From contig NC_065873.1 in NCBI RefSeq assembly GCF_933775445.1, forward strand, positions 10,850,001 to 10,914,000: a stretch of DNA of 64,000 bases, given 5' to 3'. The stretch is from Argentina anserina. Lineage: Eukaryota > Streptophyta > Magnoliopsida > Rosales > Rosaceae. This document shows, in pieces, positions 47,997 to 61,200 of the stretch. A model generated the notes under the pieces. That model was not told the origin of the DNA, did not search any database, and worked only from the letters and a program-made list of their open reading frames with translations. The position numbers and the translations under genes are program-made. How positions within the stretch are numbered: position 1 is the first letter of the stretch; every line of letters begins with the position of its first letter.

Positions 47997-50900
47997 TCAC
48001 TCCAAGTGTCTCCTCGTTTTCTTCTGAGCTTTGTCTTGCACCCGATATCTCTCACGTCGTTCTTCTCTCTGGCGCTTTCTTGACACCTGCTCATCTTTGG
48101 CTTTCTGTACTTCAATTTCTTTTCTTTTTTTCCCAACCTTAATCTTGCGCGTCTTTAACTGCAAGACCATGTGAAGTTGACAGTTTGATACTCAGCTAAA
48201 CATATATTAATAAAATCACTACACATCAGGTATTATTGTGTTAACTATCAAGCAAATAAATCTTCGCCCATGGAGATATTACCACGTAAATTAAACCCCA
48301 ATGTGTGTGCGTGTTCATGTGTGAGCGTGTGTGAAAAACTTATTTAGTGGTGTGCACACATTCAATTTTATAACAAATTTGACCATCACAATGATGTTTG
48401 CAAAGACAATATTAGTCTACCTTGTCAGAATTGATTAACTTGGCATCTTGAATCAGAACTTGAGCTTTCTGTTCGCCAGGCTCCCTCACAACAGCTTGCC
48501 TTCTACTCGGTGTATCTTTGGGCTTTGATTTGAATGGAAGTCCTTTTTGGATCACTTTAGGAATCACCAGCGGGTTGAACTTTTTCCGCCTCCTTTCATT
48601 TGGCTGTTGCTAAAGCGAATAGACTAATTTAGCTAACCAAACAGACTAATTTAGTAAAAATAAGTATAGTTTCTGCGATTAAGTGTCGCTGTACTGCGCA
48701 TTTTTATCAGACATACCTTGTAAAGTGAATCTATGTTAACAGGAATAGGAATATCACGTTCTCTCCTCAACTCAGCTACAGTTTTCATCCCTTGCCAGGT
48801 CACATCACGAGGTTGCAGAGATGTGGTCAATGGGTTGAAGAAGCAAGGAACATCAACTTGAGTCCACGCGCGCAGAAACACAATGTCACTCATCTTGATT
48901 TTGTCCTCGAAGGTGCACCTAACAATTCCCTCCTTTGGTGGTCCACCCTTCTTTTTCGGTTGGTTACCAATTTCTTCTTTTGCAGCCTGGACAGACCATA
49001 CAGAAATAATCAGCATCACGGACCATACAAACCGATATCTGGCCACAATGCCAGTGCAACAGTAAAGACCTCAAAATATTTCATAAAGTCTATTCTGCCA
49101 TCATTCAATACCAGCATTGAAAGCAATCATTTTATCACAATAACATAAACAAAGACAGCTAATGCACCAACAAGATCCATGAATTATGGTTTTGGAAAGC
49201 AAAAGCAAGCAACAGATTCGCATGGACAAACTAACTTCAGTAGATATAAGGGACTGAAGATGGGTATTCCCCACATGCACCGTACCTTTTTCACCTGCCC
49301 CCGGATGCCACTGACTGTTCGGACAGAAGCACCTTCAAATCGTGCTATTTCAAGATCCGAAGTAAACATATCTTTTATAAGTGCTGTATTCTTGAATATC
49401 TTGCAAGGGTAACCAACTAGTTTGAGTTTCTTCACTATTCGAGATGCATGGTTGAACTCAAGCACAACTCCCGTGGCGGTGATCCTAAACGTTGCCTGGC
49501 CAACCAAAAGAAATACCGTAAAAAGCATGAAGTTATATAAAACCACACTTGTTATCAGAAAACTAAATACAAAAAATATGATAAATAACTTTGGCAAGAG
49601 GGGGCACGACTTTTTATTTCTGAAAACAGATGGAACAGAAATCTGGAATCCAGTAATAAAATAACCAGAGGTGAACTGTGCTTTAAAGGCGTCAATAGTG
49701 TTTACCAATTGTGGAATTGGAACAAGTGACTAGTCAGGGTTGAGGCACTGTAATTTGAGATTTTCCGTCTATTCCTTTTTTTTTCTCTTTGGTAAAAAGA
49801 GCTTTTCAGTTTCTATTGCAAACTGAGAACAGTTGTTTGTACTTGTTTTTCTGTCCGTTGTGGACTACAACAACGACCACTTGAAATAAACCCTACATTC
49901 TATGGATCTACTTTTGATATTCTTAAAGCTACAGGGGTGGTGCACCTGTACTCAACTGAATCAGTATGGATCAAGAAAAACAGACGTCCTCAGAAATTTC
50001 ATTTGTGCACCAAACTATCTTCATTTAGAGATCTATCTTGAACCACCATCAACACTAAGCTATTATCAATCTCTTTTTAGTTCTCCACAAAGTATCATGT
50101 ACACCACCAACCCTACAAGGATAATGTATATACCAGAGGGTTCGTTTGTTTCTCGTGCAGTTGTAAAACAGAGTTTTATAATTGTCCTCCCTCGGCGTGG
50201 GTTCCATTATCTAACACAAACTAGTCCCATATTTGACGCAATCAAGTTCTAAAAGTTATAAAAAGCAGGACCAGACTCAAAGAAAAAGCATTTCCCAGAA
50301 AGCACCAAATAAATGCTCTAACTCCTCTAGAAACATCAGGCTTTTTCTAGCAAACAACACTGATTACAGTAGATCCAATATGTAGAAATGATGATACTTC
50401 AAAAGCTTCAAAAATTTAGAACAGCAATCCAAATTTCAATACATTTGCAGAATACAGAAATCTAAAATGCCCACATCCGAGTGTGGCCATGATGCAGTAA
50501 TCAGATAAAATAAATGGTTAGGATGGTTTCTCAAAACATAAACTGGTGCTACCCATTACCATTGCACTTTAGTTCAAAGAATCTTATACCTCTTTATGTC
50601 ACTGCCAGTTAATCCTAGCAAACATACAACCCACACAGTAAAACAGTAACCGTTGACCAATGATGAATTAATGTGCACATGATTTACTCATGGCAATAGA
50701 ACATTCTGTGCCTAAAGTTTACTAAACAAATTTGTGATCTAATGCCATTAAATTATATATGGAATGTGGATGCAGCTTATGTTCACATTACATAGATAAT
50801 GAAACAAAAGTTTTCCATTTGTTTGTACGTGCATACATAGAGTACTACATATATAGCAAAAACTAACAGAAATGGAACAGAATGGCCAAACCTGATTGTT

Positions 50901-53900
50901 CGATAAATTCTGGAAAGCAACCACGCCAGTATTGGGAGGGGCAAGCGGGCCCCAAAACATTGCAAGGCAATGCATGTGTTCTGGAGTGTACTTAAGCATG
51001 CGATGCCTTCCATTGCAATCTTCAATGGCATAAACAGGAATTGTTTGGTAACGCCTCCAACCAAGAGATACAATGATGGGGTCACTGGACTTTAGCACTT
51101 TCTTATGCCATCTATGCCGCTTTAACCTGGCCTGGTAGAATAAAACACAACATTGCAAAAGATGAAACATTCCAAGTTATAGGATTATTGATCACAACAT
51201 TAGAATACCAAGCTATTGTTATTACAGAGTGCTCATTATGAATAAAACATAGATCAATCTATAGCCCTGTGAGACTGGTAAGAACAGAAGACCACATTCC
51301 AAAAGAATTAATCCAAACTTTCACTACAGTTCTTAATGTTGGACTGGCACCTCTTGCTCGGATGAAAAAACATAGTACAATTCATAGCTCTTTCTTATTT
51401 ATAAGGTATCAATTAATCACCCCATGCTTAGAGTGATACTATTTCTCATGCTCAGTGTGCTTTCAGAGAAGTGAGAAAGATTTCATTTGCAGTTTATTCA
51501 CTAATGAGGTGTTTAACGAGATAAGAAAAAAGGCCAGCTGGTCGTCAAAATATATCTGAAGAATTAAAAGAATCCTATGACCAGTGTAATTCAGCCATAC
51601 ACAGTAACCTGTACAATCTAGACATATCTTGGAAAATCTAGGTTGGGAATTGGAGGAATAAACAAGATTTTTTTTTTTTGAGAAAGAACCAAGATTATGA
51701 ATCATTATTTAAAAAAATAAACAGAAAAACCATAGGACGGTTGACAGAGGTCAACAAGTTTTTTCAACGTTAAAAACTGAAGACCAAGGAAAAAAATTAG
51801 CTTTCAGAGGAGTAAGACAAGGTGATCCCCGGAACACTTTCTGGATCTCTTAAGCAGACTTATGAGACAGAGTAAGGAATTGTACACTTATTGAAGATCT
51901 AGTAGTTGGAAAAGACAGGTAAAAATTTTAAACTTACAATTCACCTACAATACAAATGAATTTTATCAAAATGATCAGAGTTTTCATAACCTAAGACAAG
52001 TGTTTCAGGGCTCAGCAACCAATAAATACAAGTGCTCATGAACAATTGGAATTTCACCTTCGGAGGATTCAGATCTTCCTAATTTGTGACGATTCAGAAC
52101 CAGTCTTTGTGCGAACAAATTTGTTAGGAAAAGTAAGGTCAAAAGTGTCCGGATGGCTTTGTGTCCATGAGAAGTGCACACAACTGTATCTCACCCGACT
52201 GAACTGTTGTGCAAATCCCTGGGGAAGGGGAGACTGATCTACTTTGTTGACATGTGAAAAAAGGCAAAATTATTTAGGCTGTGGTGTGTTATAGCTATAC
52301 CAAAGGTGGTAATAGATCACAAGGGGAAAAAACATTGAAGCCTGCCGTGGTGCGCGGTCATAAGAGCTATGAGAGGGAATTGAGTTTTTGAGCATCTCTT
52401 TAGGCCTTTTTATCTGAGCAGCTTAAAACACAATTTTTCAACTATCATTCAGATTTTCAAGATAAGCTTTCCTAAAATGAAAAGAGTTGGTTTTAGCATC
52501 ACTAATTCAAGCTATATATCTATTGATTAGAAAAAAGGGGTTGGCCTCCTCTATAGGTGAAGAAGATATTCCAGGAAGAGAAATGTTGTAGTCCAGAGTA
52601 CTTTGTCAAATTTGTTTCAGGGACAGTTCAGCAATTATTTAGTGAATAAATTGTTTCTTGTCAGAAAAAAAAAACATAGAAAAAGTTAATCACCTACGCG
52701 TTAGCATACTCTAAGCTTTAGTACAATCACTTATTGTGCCTCAAGTTATCTAGTACTATAGTAACCCTATCGGACTGGAGAGCCGGTATAAAATAAAATA
52801 AGTACTTTTATTGTACAACCGGCCCAAGTGTATAGTTCTAATTGTTTAATCGCTAGCAACTATATTAAATTGGCAGAGCAAAACGGGAGAGCTAGCAGAA
52901 AACAATAGAAATTTGAAACCAATAAATGGTACTTTCAATTTATAGTTACCTGCATGTATCCAGTGCTTTCTTCCCCAAGACCAATTCCTCCAACCAAAAT
53001 AGGATGCCAGGGACGAAAATATTCAACCATCTCATAAGGAACATCATGAACTTCCAACCGAAGGTAAGTCCCTGTCCGGAAACCCTCTACTTCTAATCGG
53101 GTGTCCTCATCAAGGTCATTGAGTTCGGCTAAATTCATTTGTTTCCGAAGTTCAATTTCCTCCCTCAGCTGAAAGAATTTGGCATAAGCTCCCACCAGCA
53201 AGTGTAGAAATGATCTTGGATCTAGGACAGAAACTTACCTTGTCAACATAGCTGCTTTCTTTAGCTTGATCTCGTCCAAACTGGCTTACGTGAGTATCAT
53301 CACGTTCCTCGTCACTTGTATCAGGTTCATCATATGTAGATACTATTAAGGTCACAAAAGACATTCCCTTTAACTAGGACAAAAAAAAAACGTTATTTAA
53401 CAAGAGCCTTGAATATGGACCCACCGACCTAACACAAACACAAATGAAAAAGTAAGCCACAAGAACTTTTCTTTGGATCGAAAACTATAAGAAACGTTTA
53501 GTGTCAAAAGGATATTGAGCATCAAACTTGGCACGGAGAGCAAGCTTTCTGAGCCTCCGCTCCTCTTCATCTAAGCCAGCTTTTTTTCTGTTTGCAACTT
53601 CATTTGTATCATTAATGTGATACCCATCGTGCTTCTCACCCGTTTCTAAATCCTCAAAGTCACCAAAGACAGCATCTTCATCTTCAGATGCAGCCCCTAA
53701 ATCTTGATTTCTTTTAGCAGCCTTTGACCAATCACCAGTCACAAAACGATCGCGCACACCTTCTATAAGCTTCTTATCATTCCAATTTTTGATTGAAGGA
53801 TTTGTAAATTTGGAAGAGTCCTCAACATTCTGAATTCCTTCTTCTAGTCTATTTTTCTGCAAAAAACAAACGAAGAAAATGATACAACAACGCCCACCAG

Positions 53901-56900
53901 CAAATTTGTCAGATGCAAATATTATAAACAGCATTCTCCACAAAAAACCTTGATTCCATCTTCTTTTGGTTTAAAGAAGTCATCTTCATCACTTTCCCCA
54001 TCTGTACTACTGTCTTGTTCTTCAGTGGCTTTAGTTGAAATTGATGATGAGTTCCCATATACAAGTTGCATAAGGTTAGTAGTCTGTCTCGAATATGTCC
54101 GTTCTGCCAAAGACTCTTTCCACTTTGCTATGTTTCCCATGTCATCTAGTAGGAGGTCAAAAACAGTAAACGCATTACACAGATAATAAAATACCGATTG
54201 TGAATGGAACAACAATAGAAACATTGTAATGCCATTCGTGAAGAGAATTTTTGAAACTATCCACTACAAATCTATTATATTACTGTTTGTTTAAAAAAGC
54301 ATATAACTCGGAGCTTTGTAAAATAAACCAACCAGGTTACAGAGGCTCTAAAGGTTATGAACCTTTGAATGGTTCTTGCTTCAAAATGAGAACATTATTA
54401 CATACAAAACTAACAGTGCAAATATGTACCATATGTCTCATGGATATCTCTATCTTCCTCTGAACCAGAAGAGGTATGATTATCTGCATCATTATCCCCA
54501 CCGTTGTCATCATCTTCCGAATCTTCTGTATCCTATAATGAAGCATCGAACATAAGTTCTATAGACAAAGATCATGGCAGTCGTAACAAGGGGCATTCCA
54601 TCTAGTAAAAGGGGGCAACAATATAAAGCATACATGCAATCCTCAATCAAAAACTTATTACCAGGATAGCATATTGCGAAGACAAAATAGAGTAAAAGGA
54701 TCATTAAGAAAAAAAAATGGTGGTGCTAAACCATGACCAACCCATAACGATCGTTAGATAAAAGCCAATAAGTTCACAAGGAAGGGGATCATATCTGATC
54801 ATCATACTCAGTACTTGAAAGTAGCCTTACTGTGATTCTAGCACAGATATGTGTACTCCAGAAAAACACCCAAGTATCAAAAACTATTAGAGCTCTTAAG
54901 TGTATAGTACAGTATATGGACGACCAATTTCTACTTGTACGAATGTAGACACCCTATTTATTAGGACAATCAAATTCTAATTTCAGGAATTTATGCAAAC
55001 TAAATATTAGGAGAGACACTTGCTATCAAGCTATGCTCACCTCCACGACGGTAGGATTACGATCATTTTTAAAGACAACTTTTCTTCTCGGCCTTCCATC
55101 GTGAAGCTCAACAAGTTCCTTCAAGTGATCTTTAAGATTAACATCTTGATCTAGTACATCACCATGTTCTCTGTCAGATTCACTAGTGTCACTTTCTGTT
55201 ATTGCAACATTTTGAGCAGCAGCATCATTCTGATAAGATTTTGATTCTGACCCATCAATATCACCATGCTCACATCCTTGACCAGAGCCACCAGCTATCA
55301 TTGCTTCCTCAGACTGATGTTCCTCCAAAGGCTCTATCATCCGAATACTTTCTCTGGCTTTGTCAAGATCTTTCTTATTGTTTTGAGGTTCCGAATTCGG
55401 ATTCTGGATATAAAAGTTAATGAAGCTCTGCTCCAACTTTTCATCAAGCGAATATTTTGGGTTTTGAAGACTTTTAACCATGCTCACACCCACATCCTCG
55501 AGCTCTCCTGTGACAGAGAGCCAAGTTTCCAACATATAAAATTGATGGAAATAGACAAAGAGGTCGAAAATCTGATTTTGCAGAAAAAAAAAATCACCCT
55601 AAAGAACAAAATGGTGACACTGAGTGCACTAGAAATAATGTGGTATTTTCCAAACAATCACACAAAGAATATAAACAAAAGGTAAATGCACGGTCCATCA
55701 ACATTACTCAGACATGTTCTATTCTATGTATGTATGATCTACCACTTTGAGTACTCGTGTTGCCACTTTGAGGTTCATATGTTAACTAAAAAGTTCCCAT
55801 TAAAGTATACAAGGTTATTCTTTAGTTATTAAATCCTAAATATTTTTAATTGTGTCATATATTAAATTATACCAGAATTTATCATAAAAGAAAAACCAAC
55901 CTCCGTTCGATGCTTTCCCCTTTTCATCCTGGTTTGAAAACTGAACAAAGTGATCATTTATATTTACATACACAGCATCTTTGTCATACATGAGATCCCC
56001 AAGTCCAGACATAGGTGCATAAAACAATTTTTCTTTATCACGCAGCCCCTTCTTTTTGGCAGCTGAGGGTAGAGGGCATGGATCAGCTAAGCCCGTCATT
56101 CCAGCAACACTGTAATCACCAACACCTGCAATATGAATCTGATAGACAATGCACATCAGTAAAATATATCATTCCAATCAAACCAACTAAATTTTAACTG
56201 TAATCACCGACACCTACGTGAACAACCTAAGAGAAACATATATCATTCAAATGGAACGACATGACATCCATAAAACCTAGTTTCAGAGCAAGTAAATGCT
56301 CATAGAATTAAGGCCAACCTTCAAAATTTGTATTATTACTATTTCTTTACCAGACTGTCAATCTATCCAAAATGATAAGAGACATTACAATCAATCACAC
56401 AAATTTGTTGGTAGTAAATCCTGTAAATTATATACAGATACTTTTTTTTCCTTTCAAAAACAAGGCAGGAAAGCCTGATATGGCTAAAAGTTGTAATTAC
56501 AGCTCCTGGTGGGAAACCCTTGAAACACTATATCAAAACCTAGAATCAAGTACTGATCTGGTCTTCAAAGAAGAGAGTATATTTCAATTAAAATGAGCAA
56601 AAGCCAAAGGGGAAAAAAGCATCATAATTACCTTTGTTCCTTTTTTCATGTTACACCCCCGCAAATAACCATAAAGTGTGATATTTCTATCACACTTGTT
56701 ATTCAAGCGCATTTTTTCAGGGGGAGTTACATCTTCAAAACGATCTACAAGAACATACGGATGAGCAGTTCTCCAAGACAAAGGATGGAACTTCATAACA
56801 GATATGAAACGAGCCAGATTGTGAATTTCACGTTTGACATACCTAGTTGTTAAGATGGGAAGAGGAAAGAAAATAAAAAATTTGATTAACACCATAAACA

Positions 56901-57771
56901 TCAATTGAAACACACAAGTGGATACTTACTTATCATGAATAAGACCTGACAAATAAAATAATTTAGCCCCGTCATATATTTCAGTCCAGAAACGATGTTT
57001 CAGATGCTGCTTTGTTTTCCTCAGTTTCTTTGCATCTTGGAACTTATCAAGGTGAGTGAGAACTCCCATGACCTTTGGGAAGCCATGAACTTGCAATATA
57101 TTAAGGAACTCAAATGTTTCCATTTCAAAGCCATAGCTTCCATCTATAAGAAGCAATGCTAAATCAGCAAATTTCGCCGCATCAATCATACCATTAATAT
57201 CATTGGGGCACTCCACAAACTGAACCCGCCTCTGCTTCCCTATCAACAATCCAAAAAAATGGGATAAGCCGAAAGTCACGAATGATTGCGAAAGAGGCAG
57301 ACAAGGAAAGAGAGCTAGGCACCTGTTACAATGGTAATAGGGCCTTGAACTTGGCGTAAATCATGTTTCGTATAATGCTTTACCAGGGACTTAATCAACA
57401 GAGACTTTCCAACCTAACAACAATCGAGTTTCAGAGAATTGAAAGAAACAAAAAACTGAGTTGAGCATGATGATGACCAAGGGTATATATACCTTGGGAG
57501 GCCCATGGACAAGAACAACAAAAGGAGGCGGTTCGAGGCCGTAAGAGCGGTCAATGGTGGGGACATGGAGCCTTCGCTGCTCTTTCTCGACGGCGCGAGA
57601 CTGGAGACGCTTGGCCTTGACTGTTGACTTGAAAGCGAATGCCTTGGGGTTCTGATCCTTTTGGGGCTTGTTCTGCTTATTCTTCTTCTCCTGCTTCTTG
57701 TCGGCCTTAGAGCCCGACTGCCGGGACCTATGTGCCTTGTGTGACTGCTCACTGCTACCACCGTCGACCAT
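47997..57771 (-). CDS. BMS1: BMS1 ribosome-biogenesis GTPase, 16 exons
   Basis: Nucleolar GTPase of the BMS1/TSR1 family. It acts in the U3 snoRNP/90S pre-ribosome for 18S rRNA and 40S maturation, and in yeast delivers Rcl1. Exons on the minus strand: 57771-57493, 57413-57323, 57239-56930, 56842-56632, 56138-55901, 55507-55041, 54532-54430, 54145-53949, 53856-53496, 53342-53239, 53168-52950, 51131-50892, 49495-49286, 48986-48717, 48603-48421, 48158-47997. All have GT-AG ends and together keep one frame of 1,214 residues plus TGA, close to the family length. Features: Lys-rich N-terminus, P-loop GPPKVGKS (90-97), ECPND (133-137), THLDK (185-189), AARP2CN-like region ([14 protein letters not shown], exon 5), an acidic middle (about 377-750), the conserved C-terminal domain ([29 protein letters not shown]) and a basic tail. 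The exon 9 donor is the least certain junction. The gene appears functional. Confidence 0.93.
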
Positions 57772-58236
57772 CGCCGTATCTCTAAAACCCTAAACTTCCA
57801 ACGTCTCTTGGTTTTGGATGACGGATTCGTTTTGTGGTGGTGGCTTGGTGAGATGGTGACGGCAGATGAAGAAGGAGAAGAAACTCGGGAAAGAAGAAGA
57901 AGAAGAGAAGAAGAGAGGAAAAGAGGCGCGCGGCGAGAGAGAGGAGAGAAGGAAGTCACAAAACCCTAATGATGTCTCAATACATGCTCGTATATATTTG
58001 CATTCATATATCTTTAAAAAATCAAATATTACTGGGCTCCCATATACTGACCCTCAGTAATATTTTCTCAAACACAACGGTGCCTAGCGGTAATTAACTA
58101 ATCATATGAGCTCAAAACTCTTAAGTGTACCTATTAGTAATTTTGTAATAGTTATCTTTTTTCAACGGCAGCATTGCATACAAAGCAGATAAAGAAGGAA
58201 AGAGAGGATTGGGCATCATCTCTCTCTCTCTCTCCG
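57772..58236. promoter_or_regulatory. shared divergent upstream region of BMS1 and PAA1
   Basis: 465 bp separate the two start codons, which point away from each other. The BMS1 side is AG-rich on the plus strand (CT-rich as 5' leader on its own strand). The AAACCCTAA sequence occurs near 57785 and 57961; AAACCCTA is the telo-box typical of plant ribosome-related promoters. A CT-repeat leader (58219-58234) precedes the PAA1 ATG. No separate terminator or gene lies between, so the two genes may share promoter elements. Confidence 0.6.
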
Positions 58237-61200
58237 ATGGAGTCAACATTGAACGCCACGACCACATCCACCGCTTTGGCTCTCCTCACCGTCACCAAAG
58301 CCCTCAACCGCCGCCTCTGCAAAATCTTTCCGGCTCAACCCCTCGCCGCTCGACTGATATCTAATCGCCTCACTTCCAACTACGCCGCGTTTCACTGCCA
58401 GAGGCAGCGCGGCGGCCTTCTCAGGCGGCGGCAGAGCCTGTGCGGCGTTGTTTCTGTTGATCCTGCCACACGGCGTCGTTTACAGTGCGTCGGCAGCAGC
58501 CACGCGTCCTTCGCTTCCGGCGGTGGAAATGGCGGCTTCGGCGGAGAGAGCGGCGGCGGTGAGGTCTCTGCCGTGTCAACTGACGTCATAATGCTCGATG
58601 TTGGAGTATGCGCCCCTCTCTCTCTTTATTTCCTCTGTGTTTCTTTGATTTGTGTATCTATCTATCGATCGATCTCTGACGTCATGGAGTTTGCTCAATT
58701 TCCTAAAGGGAATGACATGCGGAGGTTGTGCAGCAAGTGTGAAGCGAATTCTAGAGAGCCAAGTAAGTCGTGCGGTTTCGATTTTCGAATTGTGATTGAA
58801 TTACTCTTGCCTTCTGTTTTTTGGTTGTTGTTTTTGTCAAGTTTAAGCAATTTTAGGTTCATTAGTTAGTTAATCTGCTTTCGCTTGTTGTTTTATTTTT
58901 ATTTTTTTTTATGTTATGGCAGCCGCAGGTGTCATCTGCGAGTGTAAATCTTACGACAGAGGTGGCAATTGTTTGGCCTGTCTCTGAAGCCAAGCTTACA
59001 CCAAACTGGCAAACCCAGTTGGGGGAGACACTTGCAAAGCATTTGACTAATTGTGGTTTCAGTTCTAACATTCGTGGTAAGACTCTTTTAATTTCATTAT
59101 TGAATCTGATTTTTTTTTCATAATTGTATGATTGGAAAAAAATTCTGTGATAAGAAACTTTTTAATTTCATTAGCATCAACTATCTATTAAGTCTGATTT
59201 TATATATTCGAAATTGTATGATTGGTAAATTTTGTCACAGTCAATGTTATCAGCTGATATAGGTAGGTTCATGCATACAGCAATTCTAGCTCCCTTGTTT
59301 TTCTTTATAAAATTTTCTGATCAATTTTTGGAACATCGTATACATTTAATGTACTGTACATAGTGTACAATGGTTCATTAGTGTATTTATTGGGGCTAAG
59401 GACTATATAACTGCTCCATGTTGCCTGTAGCCTTTTGACTTAGGATTTTAGTTGATCTAACTTCTACGACTAATAGAAAAATTATAAGGTAGATTTTGTC
59501 AGAACTAAACCATCTGTTTTGGGCAATGGTTTAGTTCTGTTTGTATTCTTGTCCCTGATCTAAAACTCTGTAGAGCTCCGTCCATATCCAGACCTCAAAA
59601 GGCTTCTGTCTCTGATTACAACCCTAATCTGCCGACTCTTCTAATTACTCTTCTAGTAACAAATCCCTTTATTGTTCTATGTCAACAAACAATATTATTG
59701 CATGATAACAGTTTCTTTGGCCTGTTGACTATGCAGCTTCGTGAATTATTCCTTGATAATACTTAGATTTCTACTTCTGGTTGTCTAGTTCTCACCCCAA
59801 TATCTGAAAATCACAGTAGATGTAATGATTTGTTTAGGGTTGTTATTTTATTATGTAAAGCGTTCTGGGTTAAGTGGCAGGTCAGGGAGCTACACAAGGA
59901 GATATATCACCATAAAAGTGAAAACATGTCTTTCCAGGGTCAACCATAATTCTTTATGGTATGTCCTAATATCATTTGATTTAATTTCAGTGTTGTGTAT
60001 ATGCAAATAACGTTTTAGTTCTCCAACTTCTTAGATGAAAAAATAGAGGCTTAAACATTGTTATTGATACAACTTGCTTGCTCCTTTAGGTAGCCTCAAC
60101 CGTTTGGTGGATTGGTTTGAGGGAAATTCTGTGGCAGATCACCTATTTATTGGAGAATGTGCAGTTTCACTTCCAGCCTATGAACTTAGAGATCTCTTAG
60201 ATGTTAATAGGAAATTAAGGACTCCGTAAATCAAATAATTTGTTGTATTTTGTATTTGAGATTTAGACTGATTGTTTGTCCATATGGGCATAGATGATCT
60301 TGGTATATACTCTTTACATTTTGTCCACAATTATTTAAAGCATCTATTATCTTCTCTTTCATGAACATGTAGTCAGCACTTTGCTGTATAGAATGCTATA
60401 GGTATAGCTACAATTTCTAGCTATATATTATCAACTCTTTATATGCCCGATCCTAAATACAACTTCCCTGACTTTCTTCGGAGGACCGAAGCTGAGTTCA
60501 TATTGTGTTGTCACTCCCTATATTTTACTTTAAAGCTCAAATTGGTAACTCCTATAGAGCATTCTCCTTTCTCACTGCCTGATTTTACTACTGCATCTAC
60601 CAAGATCATAGCTGTTGCCATCCTAAGAAGTAGTTGGATGGTACAATACAAAATCCATCTTATTTCATGTAGCTTCCTCTATTGGTAACCATGGGAGGAC
60701 TCGCTAGAAAAGTTTTGGGAAATTCTGGTCAAGACATCTTTTTCTCCATCCCTTTTTGACAAAGCAAATCTTTCATTTGTTGGATCCAATGCAAAGGAAA
60801 TGAGGATTGAAGCTGGAATTGAATCAAAAAGAAAGATGAACACAATATTACTGAGAACTGATCATTGTGATCATGATATTTTATGGTATGTGCTAAGTGA
60901 CTTCCCATATCATATATGCAGAGGTGATCTACTTTCTAACCAAGGACCTCAAAAATGCACGATTATATTGTAGAAACGAGATTGAATTGTAGGTCTTTTA
61001 GCAATCCCTCAAATAGTCAAAAAATAGAGATCCCTTAGTGGGAGGAGCTTTTGTATATGTATATTCTACTTCTAGAATTGCTCCTTCCATCGCATATATC
61101 AGATGCTGCACCTTTCTTGTGTATTGTAGGTTGTGTCTGGAAACTCCTTTCTATGATAGTTGATGTGTTTTTGAGTGCTGGGTCATGTGCGAAGGCTGTT

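Noticed and set aside
55202..55685. plus-strand frames opposite BMS1 exon 6
   Set aside because: They are antisense shadows of the acidic BMS1 coding region.
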